64,000 nt of DNA from Vibrio sinaloensis (GCF_000808535.1 NZ_JWLV01000001.1:434001-498000); one strand, 5' to 3'. Counted from the first letter of the stretch, positions 8,632-17,407 are shown. Notes: generated by a model from the letters alone, not told the origin. Numbers and translations are program-made.

Positions 8632-8654
8632 TCTCGCCCAGCATTTGGGCGAGA
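8632..8654 (-). other. Intercistronic hairpin between kbl and tdh
   Basis: Perfect 9-bp inverted repeat TCTCGCCCA (8632-8640) / TGGGCGAGA (8646-8654) with a 5-base loop, between the kbl stop and the tdh SD. No U-run follows on the minus strand, so it is not a standard terminator. It could protect or process the mRNA, or damp tdh expression relative to kbl. Confidence 0.6.
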
Positions 8655-8694
8655 ATCAAAAATAGTGGTTATCTAGATTCGACTTGAGTCAGAC

Positions 8695-9888
8695 TTAGAT
8701 GATGCCCATGTCTTTACCAACTGCGATGAACGCGTCGATTGCACGGTCTAGTTGCTCACGAGAGTGTGCTGCAGACATTTGAGTACGGATACGCGCTTGA
8801 CCTTTTGGTACAACAGGGAATGAGAAGCCAATTACGTAGATGCCTTTCTCTAGAGCTCGCTCTGCAAATTCTGCTGCGACTTTTGCGTCGCCAAGCATGA
8901 TTGGAATGATTGCGTGGTCAGCACCACCCATTGTGAAACCAGCGTCTTCCATGCGAGTACGGAAGTGTGCTGCGTTTTCCCATAGGCGGTCACGTAGGTC
9001 GCCGCTCTCTTCTAGTAGGTCTAGTACGCGGATAGAAGCGCTTACGATTGCTGGTGCAACAGAGTTAGAGAATAGGTATGGACGAGAGCGCTGACGTAGC
9101 CAGTCAATCACTTCCGCTTTACCAGACGTGTAACCGCCTGACGCGCCGCCCATTGCTTTACCTAGCGTACCAGTGATGATGTCGATACGGTCAACCACGT
9201 TGTGGTGCTCGTGGGTACCTGCACCTGTTTTACCCATGAAGCCAACAGCGTGAGAGTCATCAACCATAGTCAATGCGCCGTACTTCTCTGCTAGGTCACA
9301 GATAGCTGGAAGGTTTGCTACAACACCGTCCATTGAGAACACGCCGTCCGTTACGATAAGAATGTGGCGTGCGCCTGCTTCTTTCGCTGCGATCAGTTGT
9401 TGCTCTAGCTCTTCCATGTTGTTGTTTGAGTAGCGGAAACGCATCGCTTTACATAGACGAACACCATCGATGATTGACGCGTGGTTTAGCGCATCAGAAA
9501 TGATTGCGTCTTCTTTGCCTAGAATCGTTTCAAATAGGCCCGCGTTTGCGTCGAAACATGATGTGTAAAGAATCGTGTCTTCTTTACCTAGGAACTTAGA
9601 AAGCTTCTGTTCAAGCTCTTTGTGGATGTCTTGAGTACCACAGATGAAACGTACTGAAGCCATACCAAAACCGTGCTCATCCATGCCAGCTTTACCCGCT
9701 TCGATAAGTGCTGGGTGGTTAGCAAGACCAAGGTAGTTGTTCGCACAGAAGTTTAGTACTTCTTCACCAGTAGAGATTTTAACAGCCGCTTGCTGTTGAG
9801 ACGTGATGATACGCTCTGCTTTGTAAAGGCCTTCCGCCTTCACTTCTTCAATTTGCTGCTGAATCTGTTGGTAAAATGCAGAAGACAT
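8695..9888 (-). CDS. kbl: 2-amino-3-ketobutyrate CoA ligase (glycine C-acetyltransferase)
   Basis: 397 residues, one fewer than E. coli Kbl. This PLP enzyme of the alpha-oxoamine synthase family cleaves 2-amino-3-ketobutyrate with CoA to glycine and acetyl-CoA. Visible: [22 protein letters not shown] Asp/His pocket (VDDSHAVG), the PLP-lysine segment [14 protein letters not shown] near residue 245, and [12 protein letters not shown]. The start is the ATG at 9888, with AAGGAA at -12. A TTG two codons upstream is not needed. First gene of kbl-tdh. A 7-bp inverted repeat lies 25 bases upstream of the start. Confidence 0.98.
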   Translation of the reverse strand: MSSAFYQQIQQQIEEVKAEGLYKAERIITSQQQAAVKISTGEEVLNFCANNYLGLANHPALIEAGKAGMDEHGFGMASVRFICGTQDIHKELEQKLSKFLGKEDTILYTSCFDANAGLFETILGKEDAIISDALNHASIIDGVRLCKAMRFRYSNNNMEELEQQLIAAKEAGARHILIVTDGVFSMDGVVANLPAICDLAEKYGALTMVDDSHAVGFMGKTGAGTHEHHNVVDRIDIITGTLGKAMGGASGGYTSGKAEVIDWLRQRSRPYLFSNSVAPAIVSASIRVLDLLEESGDLRDRLWENAAHFRTRMEDAGFTMGGADHAIIPIMLGDAKVAAEFAERALEKGIYVIGFSFPVVPKGQARIRTQMSAAHSREQLDRAIDAFIAVGKDMGII

Positions 9889-9912
9889 TCGCAATTCCTT
9901 CCTGTTTATAGT

Positions 9913-9930
9913 ATCGAGTATTCACTCGAT
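9913..9930. promoter_or_regulatory. Inverted repeat upstream of kbl
   Basis: ATCGAGT (9913-9919) and ACTCGAT (9924-9930) form a perfect 7-bp dyad with a 4-base spacer, 25 bases upstream of the kbl ATG. It could be an operator or a small leader hairpin of the kbl-tdh mRNA. The binding protein is unknown. Confidence 0.4.
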
Positions 9931-10033
9931 TAGAATTAGGTTGAGCCTTTACGTGACGGGCATCACAGGCACTTACTTATCAATTAAGTGTAGTGTAATT
10001 CAAGGAAGGAAAAACGATTATCCCTCGAGGTGG

Positions 10034-10077
10034 AAAAGCATTAATGAATCCGAGGCACGAATCCAGTTAATGCTTTT
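10034..10077 (-). terminator. Probable terminator after scrC
   Basis: Perfect 11-bp inverted repeat AAAAGCATTAA (10034-10044) / TTAATGCTTTT (10067-10077) with a 22-base loop, starting 24 bases past the scrC stop. The long loop and the fact that the T-run is part of the stem make it less canonical than others here. Confidence 0.5.
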
Positions 10078-10100
10078 CTATGAAGTTGTAATGAAAGGAG

Positions 10101-12425
10101 TTATAGCCAAGTCGGCTTCGCTAAAAGTGCTTCAAAATCCTTAGCTGGTAATGGTCGACTATAGTGGAAACCTTGTCCGAACTCACAATTTAGGTTTTTC
10201 AGGTAGTCCACATGACGTTGTTCTTCGATGCCCTCTGCGACGATCTTAAGATTGAGCGCTTTCGCCATCGCAATAATCACGTTCACAAGTTCACGGTCGG
10301 ACTCATTTTCAAACATGTTCTGCAAGAAGCTGCGGTCGATCTTAAGGCGATCAAACGGGAACTTCTGCAAGTAACTTAATGCGGAATAACCGGTACCGAA
10401 ATCATCAATGGTGAGTTTCGCGCCAAGTGATCGTAGGTTGTGTAACATTTCCATCAGGTCGCCACTGTGATTGAAGAGCAAGCTTTCCGTAACTTCCACA
10501 TCGAACATTTCAGCAGGCAGTGTCGACTCTTCGAGGTGCTGTTTGATCTGGTCAAAGAGGCGCTCACAGTATCTAAACTGCACACTTGAAAAGTTTACCG
10601 ACACAAACAGAGGTGCAACAGATTGCCAGTGAGCCGCCTGTTGGCACGCTTGGCGAATCGCAAAATCCCCTAGCTGATGAATCAAACCGTTCTTCTCAGC
10701 TATCGCGATAAATTCTTCAGGGTTAACAAAACCGAACTTATCGTCGTTCCAACGCATCAAGGCTTCGGCACCAACAATCTTACCGCTATCAAGTTCAATG
10801 ATTGGCTGATAGTAAAGCTCAAGAAGATTATGAGATATTGCATGACGAAGGCGGCTTTCTAGTTCTAAGAAGCGCTGTAAGTCTTGGTTCATGTTGTGGT
10901 CATAGAAGCAGAATGCATTGCGACCATCTTGCTTCACGCGGTACATTGCCATGTCGGCACAGGCAAGAAGCTGTTCCACATTGGCTCCATCCTGAGGATA
11001 CATCGACATTCCGACACTTGCCGAAAGGAAGAACTCATGGTTTTGCCAAACGAACGGTTCATTGAAAACAGACAGGACAGTTGTTGCAAAACGTTTTGCG
11101 CTGTCAGCATCTTGTAAATCAGGGATAACCAAGAGGAACTCATCACCGCCAATACGTGCGAGTAAATCGGTCTTACGTACTGCATTTTGTAAGCGTTCTG
11201 CCGCCAGTTTCAACACTTCGTCACCAACAAAGTGCCCCATGGAGTCATTGATTTGTTTGAAGTGGTCGAGGTCAATGAACATAACCAACACGTTGGAACC
11301 CATTCGCTCGGCGCGTGACAGTTCCAAAGCCAAACGATCTGAACCATAAACGCGATTCGGCAGACCTGTTAGCGAGTCATGTTTCGCTTGAAATGCGAGT
11401 TCTTCTTCCGACGCTTTTCGGCGTTCGACTTCACTCGCCAAACGCTGATTTTGCTCAGACAAAAATTCTTTGCGCTTTTTCTCTTCTTCTAGCTTTATTT
11501 TAAGCCCGACACGCGTGTTATTGAGATTAAACGCGTAAAGTAGGCCGACCACAATCATTATGGCTAGCACACTCAGCCCGGTAATAAAGGCTTGTGAGGT
11601 ATATAGGTCGCGCTCGCCAAACGATTCAAACCATGCCATTAACTTAAAATGGTGGTGGTCGACGGGCACTTCAAAGTAGATCTTCTCCGCGAGTGCTGCA
11701 TCCAGGGCCTCGGTGGATGTGGTGTCAATATCTAGAGTCCGGCTGATAGAATCCCAGACTTTCATCTCTGCGTCGTTGATTTGCAGCACCAGTCGGCTAT
11801 AGCTGTCCTCATGTTCTTGATTGGTTAGCTGGGCAATGACCACCGCTTTGTTGATGTCCGCGATCAGATAACCGACCGCTTTACCAGAAAACATAACGGG
11901 TTTGACGACTTGAATGACAACGCCGGACGCACTTTGAAACGCAGTCACCCCATCAGACCTTGACTCTACGTCTATAAAACGGGAAGTATCGATAAAGGAA
12001 CGAGCGCTTTTTTCAGTACTGGCGATGGTAGAGCCATCGAGTGCGGTCAAGGTTATCTGTCGGTAAATTATTTGATTGTTGACCGCTTTACTGCTCGACT
12101 TCTCCACGAGCTTGCGTTTCAGATTAATTAAGCTGGCGCCAAGGCCATACTCCATGGACATACCCGATGCGAGGTTGGCGAAAAACGTTTGTACCGTCCT
12201 ATCGGTCGATAAATGGTCAATATCTTCACTCGCTAGCGTAAACAAATTGTCCAATGTGCTCGCGTAACTTTTAACTTTAAGGTCAAGTTCTCTATATTGG
12301 GCCGCTTTAAGTTTATCTTGACCCAAGCTAGTGACCGTAATAATCATCGCCAAATAAAGCGACACTAATATTGCGCAAACGGAAATGATCTTCTGGCTTG
12401 ATATTTTTCTTGCAGACTGCTTCAT
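10101..12425 (-). CDS. scrC: ScrC, membrane GGDEF-EAL c-di-GMP enzyme
   Basis: 774 residues. Transmembrane segments at about 13-34 and 279-299 flank a periplasmic sensor domain. A coiled coil leads to a GGDEF domain with intact GGDEF at 426-430 and an RxxD inhibitory site (R417, D420). The EAL domain has EAL at 554-556 and the downstream DDFGTGYSALSYL loop. Both activities could therefore work. In V. parahaemolyticus ScrC makes or degrades c-di-GMP depending on ScrA and ScrB and so switches between capsule and swarming. Here its ATG overlaps the scrB stop by four bases (ATGA), and scrA precedes scrB, matching that operon. The identification rests on this gene order and architecture. Confidence 0.93.
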   Translation of the reverse strand: MKQSARKISSQKIISVCAILVSLYLAMIITVTSLGQDKLKAAQYRELDLKVKSYASTLDNLFTLASEDIDHLSTDRTVQTFFANLASGMSMEYGLGASLINLKRKLVEKSSSKAVNNQIIYRQITLTALDGSTIASTEKSARSFIDTSRFIDVESRSDGVTAFQSASGVVIQVVKPVMFSGKAVGYLIADINKAVVIAQLTNQEHEDSYSRLVLQINDAEMKVWDSISRTLDIDTTSTEALDAALAEKIYFEVPVDHHHFKLMAWFESFGERDLYTSQAFITGLSVLAIMIVVGLLYAFNLNNTRVGLKIKLEEEKKRKEFLSEQNQRLASEVERRKASEEELAFQAKHDSLTGLPNRVYGSDRLALELSRAERMGSNVLVMFIDLDHFKQINDSMGHFVGDEVLKLAAERLQNAVRKTDLLARIGGDEFLLVIPDLQDADSAKRFATTVLSVFNEPFVWQNHEFFLSASVGMSMYPQDGANVEQLLACADMAMYRVKQDGRNAFCFYDHNMNQDLQRFLELESRLRHAISHNLLELYYQPIIELDSGKIVGAEALMRWNDDKFGFVNPEEFIAIAEKNGLIHQLGDFAIRQACQQAAHWQSVAPLFVSVNFSSVQFRYCERLFDQIKQHLEESTLPAEMFDVEVTESLLFNHSGDLMEMLHNLRSLGAKLTIDDFGTGYSALSYLQKFPFDRLKIDRSFLQNMFENESDRELVNVIIAMAKALNLKIVAEGIEEQRHVDYLKNLNCEFGQGFHYSRPLPAKDFEALLAKPTWL

Positions 12426-13354
12426 ATACTTTTCTTACTGTCTTCTAAGAAGTAATCATTATAAAAGTAGTAAATCGACGGGTAGTATTTTTCGACCAAT
12501 GCTTGGTACGTACCATCTTGTTTAATTGATTGTAAATATTGATTGAAAGCCGCTTTTAATTTTGGAGAGCTTTTACGAAATGCCACCGCCATGCGCTGAT
12601 GCTCAGAGATAGGACCGATCACTTTGATTTCTCCAGGCCATTTCTCCAGTGCAATCAATGTATCGGCAACATCAAGCAAGGTGCTCTCCGCGTCGTTTTT
12701 CATGATGGCAGGCACCATTTCATTCAATCTTCGTTGGACACTAGGTAAGATAACGTTGGCACCGGTATCGTACAAATTGTAGAGATTTGGATCTAAGCAT
12801 GAGTGCTCCATCGCCAACACGTCTCTACCTGAGATAAGCGATTTGACCATCGCGATATCTTGTTGGATTGAGCCCGTGGGCTTAATGGGTTTCAACGTGG
12901 AATCGCTGCGAGCAACCAACCAGACTGCGGAAGGAAAGTAGTCATCCGAGAAATCTAGAACTTCTTTTCGCCAATCAAGAATGGTCACACCATTAGCGAT
13001 TAAGTCACCTTCGATGGGCATGTCATCACCAACGACCAATCTAGCGTTTTTATACTCCACTTGCTGACCAGTCAACTTACCCACAACGTTGTTCCACTTG
13101 CCAGGAACGTATTCATAGCGAACGTTTAAAGAGCGTGCGAACCCTTTAATGATCTCAACATCCAGCCCCGTTAGAGTTTGAACTTCTCCTTGGTCAATAT
13201 ACGAAACAAAGTTTGCGTACGGAACGCCAATATGGCGCAGCACTCCGCTCTCCTTAATTCTCTCCAGATCACTGGCTAATGCTGATTGTGATAGCAGAGA
13301 AGTTAAGCCAACAACAAGCGCCGTTAACTTTCGTGTCCAGCGTTTCACTGACAT
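12422..13354 (-). CDS. scrB: ScrB, periplasmic solute-binding protein
   Basis: 310 residues. The signal peptide is about 1-28 (ends SALA-S). The rest is a family 3 extracellular solute-binding fold: SGVLRHIGVPYANF, TGLDVEIIKGFARSLNVRYEYVP, VTILDWRKEVLDFSDDYFPS and the closing LKAAFNQYLQSIKQDGTYQALVEKYYP. In the Scr system this protein relays the S-signal made through ScrA to the periplasmic domain of ScrC and is not a transport component. No ABC permease is nearby, consistent with signalling use. Start at 13354 (MSVKRW) with AGGAAAT upstream. The in-frame TTG at 13378 lies inside a hairpin. Four-base overlap with scrC. Confidence 0.92.
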   Translation of the reverse strand: MSVKRWTRKLTALVVGLTSLLSQSALASDLERIKESGVLRHIGVPYANFVSYIDQGEVQTLTGLDVEIIKGFARSLNVRYEYVPGKWNNVVGKLTGQQVEYKNARLVVGDDMPIEGDLIANGVTILDWRKEVLDFSDDYFPSAVWLVARSDSTLKPIKPTGSIQQDIAMVKSLISGRDVLAMEHSCLDPNLYNLYDTGANVILPSVQRRLNEMVPAIMKNDAESTLLDVADTLIALEKWPGEIKVIGPISEHQRMAVAFRKSSPKLKAAFNQYLQSIKQDGTYQALVEKYYPSIYYFYNDYFLEDSKKSI

Positions 13355-13376
13355 GGTGAGATTTCCTCTCTTTGAC

Positions 13377-13400
13377 AAAGCGCCCTACATCGGGCGCTTT
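13377..13400 (-). other. Strong hairpin between scrA and scrB
   Basis: Perfect 9-bp GC-rich inverted repeat AAAGCGCCC (13377-13385) / GGGCGCTTT (13392-13400), 6-base loop, between the scrA stop (13413) and the scrB ATG (13354). On the minus strand it is followed by GTCAAAG with no long U-run, so it is at best a leaky terminator. It could set the ScrA to ScrBC ratio. Confidence 0.6.
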
Positions 13401-13412
13401 CATTTATCTTTA

Positions 13413-14813
13413 TTAGAATGAGTAATATAGGTCGACGATCGCTTCAACCAATCCATCAACGTCTCTTTCATCGTGGAATAGATGAGTCGAAATTCGCAGA
13501 GCGTGGGTCTGGTGTGCATCGTCTTTATGCACCTTGAAGCTTGTTGTGCGAACAATGTAGCCATACTCTTCACGTAATCGGTCACGGAACAGGGTTAAGC
13601 GCTCTTTGTCTGTCACATCACTGAGTGGGTTAAAGGTGGTTAGGCCACTCATTAGCCCTTCTACGTTAGGTGAGTACATTTTGGCATCAGGCAGCGCATA
13701 ACTCAGTTGGGTTTTACATTGCTGGCTAAGCTCTAGAATGCGCGCTTCGATTCGATCACGGCCGATCTCATCCCACATCTTGCAACTCTCAACAAGCGCT
13801 TGCTTTGCCGGGTAGTTGTCATTACCTATGTATTGCATTTGCAACTGCTTACCTAAGTGGTCAGCGTGTGATAGTGAGGAGTTAATCAACCACAATGGAT
13901 TGTCTCGATCACTCCAATACTCATTGAGGCGGTTGCCGTTGTCACGTACATACAAGATTCCCGTTGCGCCTGGGCCACATTGCCATTTGTGTCCAGAGCC
14001 AGCATAGAAATCACAATCCATATCATGAAAATCCAAGTCAAACATACCCACGGTATGAGCGCCGTCAACCAGCGTAGGAATTTGATGTTGTTTAGCTAGG
14101 GAGCAGATCTCTTTTGCTGGTAGAGCCGTTCCGGTTTTGTATGTGATATGTGAAAACACGATTAAACGAACGTTCTGGTGCGCTTCAATCGCTTCTCGAA
14201 ACGCTTCAATATAGTCTTGTTGCGTCACCTCTTCTGTACCAGTAAAAACTGGAAGCTGGATTTCGACCACCTCCACGCCAAACCGGTGCTTAACAACGTT
14301 TAATGGCGACGTTGCCGCAATGTGTTCATGGTGGGTGGTGAGGATGACGTCACCCGGTTCAAAATGGAGACCATTAATAATAGAGCACAGACCATCAGTG
14401 GTGTTTCTGCTGAGAATAATTTCATCTGGGTTGGCGCCAAACCCTGGGGCGACATCAGCGACCATCTCAGCGACATAAGGCCAAGAGCCAAATTTGTTCT
14501 TCATATCCCAAGGATATTTCGCCACCAGCTTATTGTTATCTTCATAACCTTCAAGCACATGTTTAGGCATGGAGCCAGTGGTGCCAATGTTCATGTATGT
14601 CGTTCGTCTATCCAAAACGAACTGCTTTTTCACTTTTCGCCAAAAACGTCGACTGTTTCGTTGACGCTGTTGATTCCAATCAATTCGGGGTTGCTGCGCT
14701 TGAACTACACCAGAAAAAGCCGAAGCACTGACGCCAGCCACAACGGCACCCGTTGCACCTTTCAAAAAACTACGGCGGCTACGATTGGTTTGATTAGATT
14801 CCTTGTCGCTCAT
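13413..14813 (-). CDS. scrA: ScrA, Tat-exported PLP aminotransferase-like enzyme
   Basis: 466 residues. Twin-arginine signal SRRSFLKG at residues 12-19 followed by a hydrophobic Ala-rich stretch ending VVQA, so the folded PLP enzyme should be exported by Tat. The body is a class V aminotransferase (isopenicillin N epimerase-like): NTTDGLCSIING, THHEHIAATSP, LVDGAHTVGMFDLDFHDMDCDFY and the cofactor lysine in GSGHKWQCGPGATG. In V. parahaemolyticus ScrA is needed to make the S-signal that acts through ScrB and ScrC. First gene of scrABC. SD AAGGATT. Export of a PLP enzyme is unusual but matches the known operon. Confidence 0.92.
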   Translation of the reverse strand: MSDKESNQTNRSRRSFLKGATGAVVAGVSASAFSGVVQAQQPRIDWNQQRQRNSRRFWRKVKKQFVLDRRTTYMNIGTTGSMPKHVLEGYEDNNKLVAKYPWDMKNKFGSWPYVAEMVADVAPGFGANPDEIILSRNTTDGLCSIINGLHFEPGDVILTTHHEHIAATSPLNVVKHRFGVEVVEIQLPVFTGTEEVTQQDYIEAFREAIEAHQNVRLIVFSHITYKTGTALPAKEICSLAKQHQIPTLVDGAHTVGMFDLDFHDMDCDFYAGSGHKWQCGPGATGILYVRDNGNRLNEYWSDRDNPLWLINSSLSHADHLGKQLQMQYIGNDNYPAKQALVESCKMWDEIGRDRIEARILELSQQCKTQLSYALPDAKMYSPNVEGLMSGLTTFNPLSDVTDKERLTLFRDRLREEYGYIVRTTSFKVHKDDAHQTHALRISTHLFHDERDVDGLVEAIVDLYYSF

Positions 14814-15236
14814 GTTTTAATCCTTGTCGGAAGTTTAGCCATATCATTTTATTATTAATTATCACTCACTTGCTAAGCGCAGATTATCACTGAATAGTCC
14901 TATAGTTTATATTTCCTACGGCTATTAAGTGAGGTTAGTTCCAACAATCACCAATGGCGCTGATATAATGAGCAGCTTTATAAAAAATAAATAACATCGA
15001 TAAACGCAAAGCCATCGTTAAATAATTAACCAACACGTCAGTCGTGTTAATTTTATAAACACCCCCTAACCTGCACTTAAATTTATATTTAACTACTCGT
15101 ATTTCTTGATATTAATTTATGCATTGTCATTGGCTATAGTAAATTGCGTCTAGATTAAATGCATACACCAAACATTTAATTGATACTGCACATTTAGGTA
15201 GTAAAAACAAAACTGAGAACGTACTGACATGATGTC
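14814..15236. other. Non-coding gap upstream of scrA
   Basis: About 420 bases of AT-rich sequence. It should carry the scrABC promoter. No gene with a credible ribosome binding site and no strong hairpin was found. Confidence 0.4.
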
Positions 15237-15325
15237 GTTTGGATACAGAATCATCCAAACCGGTGTTCTTCCAAGTGATCAACAACAATCATCACACTTC
15301 ACCTCTCGGTCAAGTGTGATTGTTG
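15237..15325. repeat. Two tandem hairpins in intergenic region
   Basis: A perfect 8-bp stem GTTTGGAT (15237-15244) / ATCCAAAC (15253-15260) is followed by a longer one. Its left arm (15283-15299) and right arm AAGTGTGATTGTTG (15312-15325) pair over 14 bp with a 3-base bulge. The second lies 25 bases past the stop of the leftward 37-residue gene and could end its transcript, although no U-run follows. Alternatively both belong to an untranslated RNA. Confidence 0.45.
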
Positions 15326-15349
15326 AATTTGAGGCACAAATGAGGTGTA

Positions 15350-15463
15350 CTAGCGGCGGTCTAGAGCAATCGTGACGCCGAAAAGGAAAAAGACAACCAG
15401 GGCAGCCAGTAGAATGTTTTCAAGCATTGCCCAAAGATCGAGTAAATAATATGCCTGCTGCAT
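15350..15463 (-). CDS. Small single-span membrane protein (37 aa)
   Basis: Minus-strand reading frame from ATG at 15463 to TAG at 15350, 37 residues. It is preceded by a near-consensus SD, GGAGGT, six bases from the ATG, the best in the neighbourhood. Residues 14-34 are a single hydrophobic helix (LENILLAALVVFFLFGVTIAL), followed by DRR, a positive-inside C-terminus. The pattern of a strong SD plus a single span is typical of regulatory small membrane proteins. I do not recognise the family. It is divergent from the LysR gene at 15576, which could regulate it. Evidence is the frame, SD and hydrophobicity only. Confidence 0.65.
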   Translation of the reverse strand: MQQAYYLLDLWAMLENILLAALVVFFLFGVTIALDRR

Positions 15464-15575
15464 TGGATTACCTCCATAGGTCAATGGCAAGTAAAATACC
15501 TTACGCAGGCAGAGTAAAACCCGATCATTCTCTCAAAAAATCCTTATTTATAAACATTTTAATATGTGAAGATAT

Positions 15576-16523
15576 ATGAATAACACCAAGCTCATTGCCC
15601 TTCTCCCTGATTTAGCAAGCTTCATTTTAATCGTTGAAGAAGGCAGTTTTACCGCAGCAGCAAAGAAGCTCGATGTCACGCCATCCGCGTTGAGTAAAAT
15701 GGTCACAAGGCTAGAACACTCACTGTCGGTGAAACTTTTTGAGAGAACAACGCGTAAACTGATCATCACGCAATCTGGGCAACAGGTGTATGACCAAGCA
15801 ATCATCATGGTGAATGCAGCAAAGCAAGCCGTGGAACTGTCGACCTCCGATCACACTGAAATGCGCGGCGCGCTGACCGCTGCAGCGCCAGAAGCCTTCC
15901 TCAACTCTGTCCTTCAACCTTTTGTTGTGCCCTTCCTCAAGAAGTACCCTGACATCCAACTCAAACTGCGCGCTGCCGATGGTGAAATCGACATTATTCG
16001 CCACAACATCGACGTCGCATTTAAACTCACCGACAAACCGGATGAAAATCTGGTACTCAAAGAGATTGGCAGTACGAATCTCGTTCTTTGCGCGAGCCCA
16101 GAATACCTTGCTCAGCGCACTACCCCCATGCACCCAACCGAACTCTCTCATCACGATTGCTTGTATCTGGCGGAAAACGATCGCGATCATATCTGGGACT
16201 TTTTCAAAGACGACGAATACCATTCCATCGCAGTGAAAGGGCGATACGCCGTCAACCACTCGCAAATGCGTTTAACTGGCGTTAAGAACGATCTAGGAAT
16301 CGGGATTTTTCACGACTTCGTGATTGCAGATGCGCTCAAACGAGGCGAAGTGATACAAGTATTGGAAGATTGGACGATAAAAAGCAACTATCACGGCGGA
16401 GTTGCGATGCAATATGCGCAAACCAAATATATGCCTGCTAGATTGCGAGCCTTCATCGACTACGTGACAGAAGAGTTGAGAGGCCGCCTGTTTGATAACG
16501 GGAATAACAGTGGAACAGAGTAA
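15576..16523 (+). CDS. LysR family transcriptional regulator
   Basis: 315 residues. The N-terminal winged helix-turn-helix is FILIVEEGSFTAAAKKLDVTPSALSKMVTRLEHSLSVKLFERTTRKLIIT (residues 17-66 region), a textbook LysR DNA-binding domain. The remainder is a periplasmic-binding-like effector domain (GALTAAAPEAFLNSVLQPFVVPFLKKYPDIQLKL onward). It resembles the CrgA-like branch. Effector unknown. LysR proteins commonly control the divergent gene, here the 37-residue membrane protein on the opposite strand, with a 112-base shared upstream region. Its stop is two bases from the stop of the converging DUF2946 gene. Confidence 0.93.
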   Translation: MNNTKLIALLPDLASFILIVEEGSFTAAAKKLDVTPSALSKMVTRLEHSLSVKLFERTTRKLIITQSGQQVYDQAIIMVNAAKQAVELSTSDHTEMRGALTAAAPEAFLNSVLQPFVVPFLKKYPDIQLKLRAADGEIDIIRHNIDVAFKLTDKPDENLVLKEIGSTNLVLCASPEYLAQRTTPMHPTELSHHDCLYLAENDRDHIWDFFKDDEYHSIAVKGRYAVNHSQMRLTGVKNDLGIGIFHDFVIADALKRGEVIQVLEDWTIKSNYHGGVAMQYAQTKYMPARLRAFIDYVTEELRGRLFDNGNNSGTE

Positions 16524-16525
16524 CG

Positions 16526-16882
16526 TTAAGAATTAGCGGTGTGCGGAGGCGCTCTCGGGACGGCTAACTCATAACGCAAGCTTAGAGCCAAATAAGCATA
16601 CGCATGAACCTTAGCCAAGCGATGGTTGGTTAAGTAGAGTGGTGTTGGAAGCGAATCCTGATGGAAGGTCGAAAAGTGACTAAATGGACAAGGTTTGCTG
16701 TGCTGAGTGGTCGAACTGCCCTCTTCAACTTGAACAAGAACGAAACCGTTAATGGTACAGAGCGTCGCCCATACGCCCGCCGAAGAGCCGTGCGCATTGA
16801 TCACAGGCATCAGAGTGACCAGTACCCAACTTAGAGCACTTGCCGCTAACATGATTTTCTGGAACTTGGCGATGTGTCTCAT
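16526..16882 (-). CDS. DUF2946-like exported/membrane protein
   Basis: 118 residues. A hydrophobic N-terminal segment (about 9-31) is followed by GVWATLCTINGFVLVQVE, resembling the W-x-x-(I/L)CT-x-x-G segment of DUF2946 proteins, and a central SKPCPFSH, the expected C-P-x-C/H-like motif. DUF2946 proteins often occur with copper- or TonB-related genes, but none is adjacent here. The start at 16882 has GAGGGCAG upstream. An in-frame TTG five codons earlier precedes that SD and is rejected. The family call is from motif memory and moderate. Function unknown. Confidence 0.65.
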   Translation of the reverse strand: MRHIAKFQKIMLAASALSWVLVTLMPVINAHGSSAGVWATLCTINGFVLVQVEEGSSTTQHSKPCPFSHFSTFHQDSLPTPLYLTNHRLAKVHAYAYLALSLRYELAVPRAPPHTANS

Positions 16883-16999
16883 GACTGCCCTCAGCAATTA
16901 GAAGGTCACTATATAACGAACGAGCAATAAAAGCCCGAATAGAGCGATTAAAACTCGTTCGCTGTCATAAGATTTTCAATAAAGAGACGTGCTCACTCA

Positions 17000-17025
17000 A
17001 AGCCGTCAACTGTAGATGACGGTTT
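17000..17025 (-). terminator. Possible terminator overlapping cytochrome b562 stop
   Basis: CCGTCA (17003-17008) pairs with TGACGG (17017-17022), extended by three flanking pairs including one G-U, with an 8-base loop. It overlaps the stop codon at 17024 and is followed on the minus strand by CTTTGAG. Weak U-tract. Confidence 0.4.
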
Positions 17026-17407
17026 AACCGAACAACTTGCTCCAAATACTTGGATTACGTTTGTCGTGGTATTCTTCACGCAAAGCATCAACCTGTCGGA
17101 GTTCTTGCTTCGCCGCGTCCAGATCACCCTGTTCTAGTTTCGCGTCCACTGCGTCGAGCGCTTGAGATAACTTTGTGAAGCCCTCAAAGTAGAGATCAAA
17201 TTTTTCTGGTGGGTAATCACCACGTTTTGATTGCTCGACCAAATCAGAGAGATTGTCGACAGCGGCTTGCATACGTACGATCTCGGTTGCTTCTGCAGCC
17301 TGTTTAAATTCCACTTTCATCTGCTTCATTGTTGCTTTCAGATCAAAGTCTGACGCATAGACATTCGCAGACAACATCAGAGCTAGGGCTGGTAATAACT
17401 TTCTCAT
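17024..17407 (-). CDS. cybC: Cytochrome b562-like periplasmic protein
   Basis: 127 residues. The signal peptide is 1-18 (ends VYA-S). The mature part is a four-helix bundle: SDFDLKATMKQM aligns with the E. coli start carrying the axial Met ligand, and the C-terminal LREEYHDKR carries the axial His, the same positions as the Met7/His102 pair of E. coli cytochrome b562. No CxxCH, so heme would be bound non-covalently, as in that family. A C-terminal extension NPSIWSKLFG goes past the usual end. Electron-transfer partner unknown. The symbol is by family; orthology is likely but not proven. Confidence 0.85.
   Translation of the reverse strand: MRKLLPALALMLSANVYASDFDLKATMKQMKVEFKQAAEATEIVRMQAAVDNLSDLVEQSKRGDYPPEKFDLYFEGFTKLSQALDAVDAKLEQGDLDAAKQELRQVDALREEYHDKRNPSIWSKLFG

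Noticed and set aside
9941..10144. 67-codon plus-strand frame between kbl and scrC
   Set aside because: No SD, poor composition, overlaps the 3' end of scrC and contains the scrC terminator hairpin.
14322..14858. 178-codon frame antisense to scrA
   Set aside because: Shadow of the scrA frame, no SD.
15229..15372. 48-codon plus-strand frame starting ATGATG
   Set aside because: No convincing SD. It runs through two hairpins and antisense to the better supported 37-residue gene.
15720..16265. 181-codon frame antisense to the LysR gene
   Set aside because: The LysR frame is unmistakable; this is its shadow.
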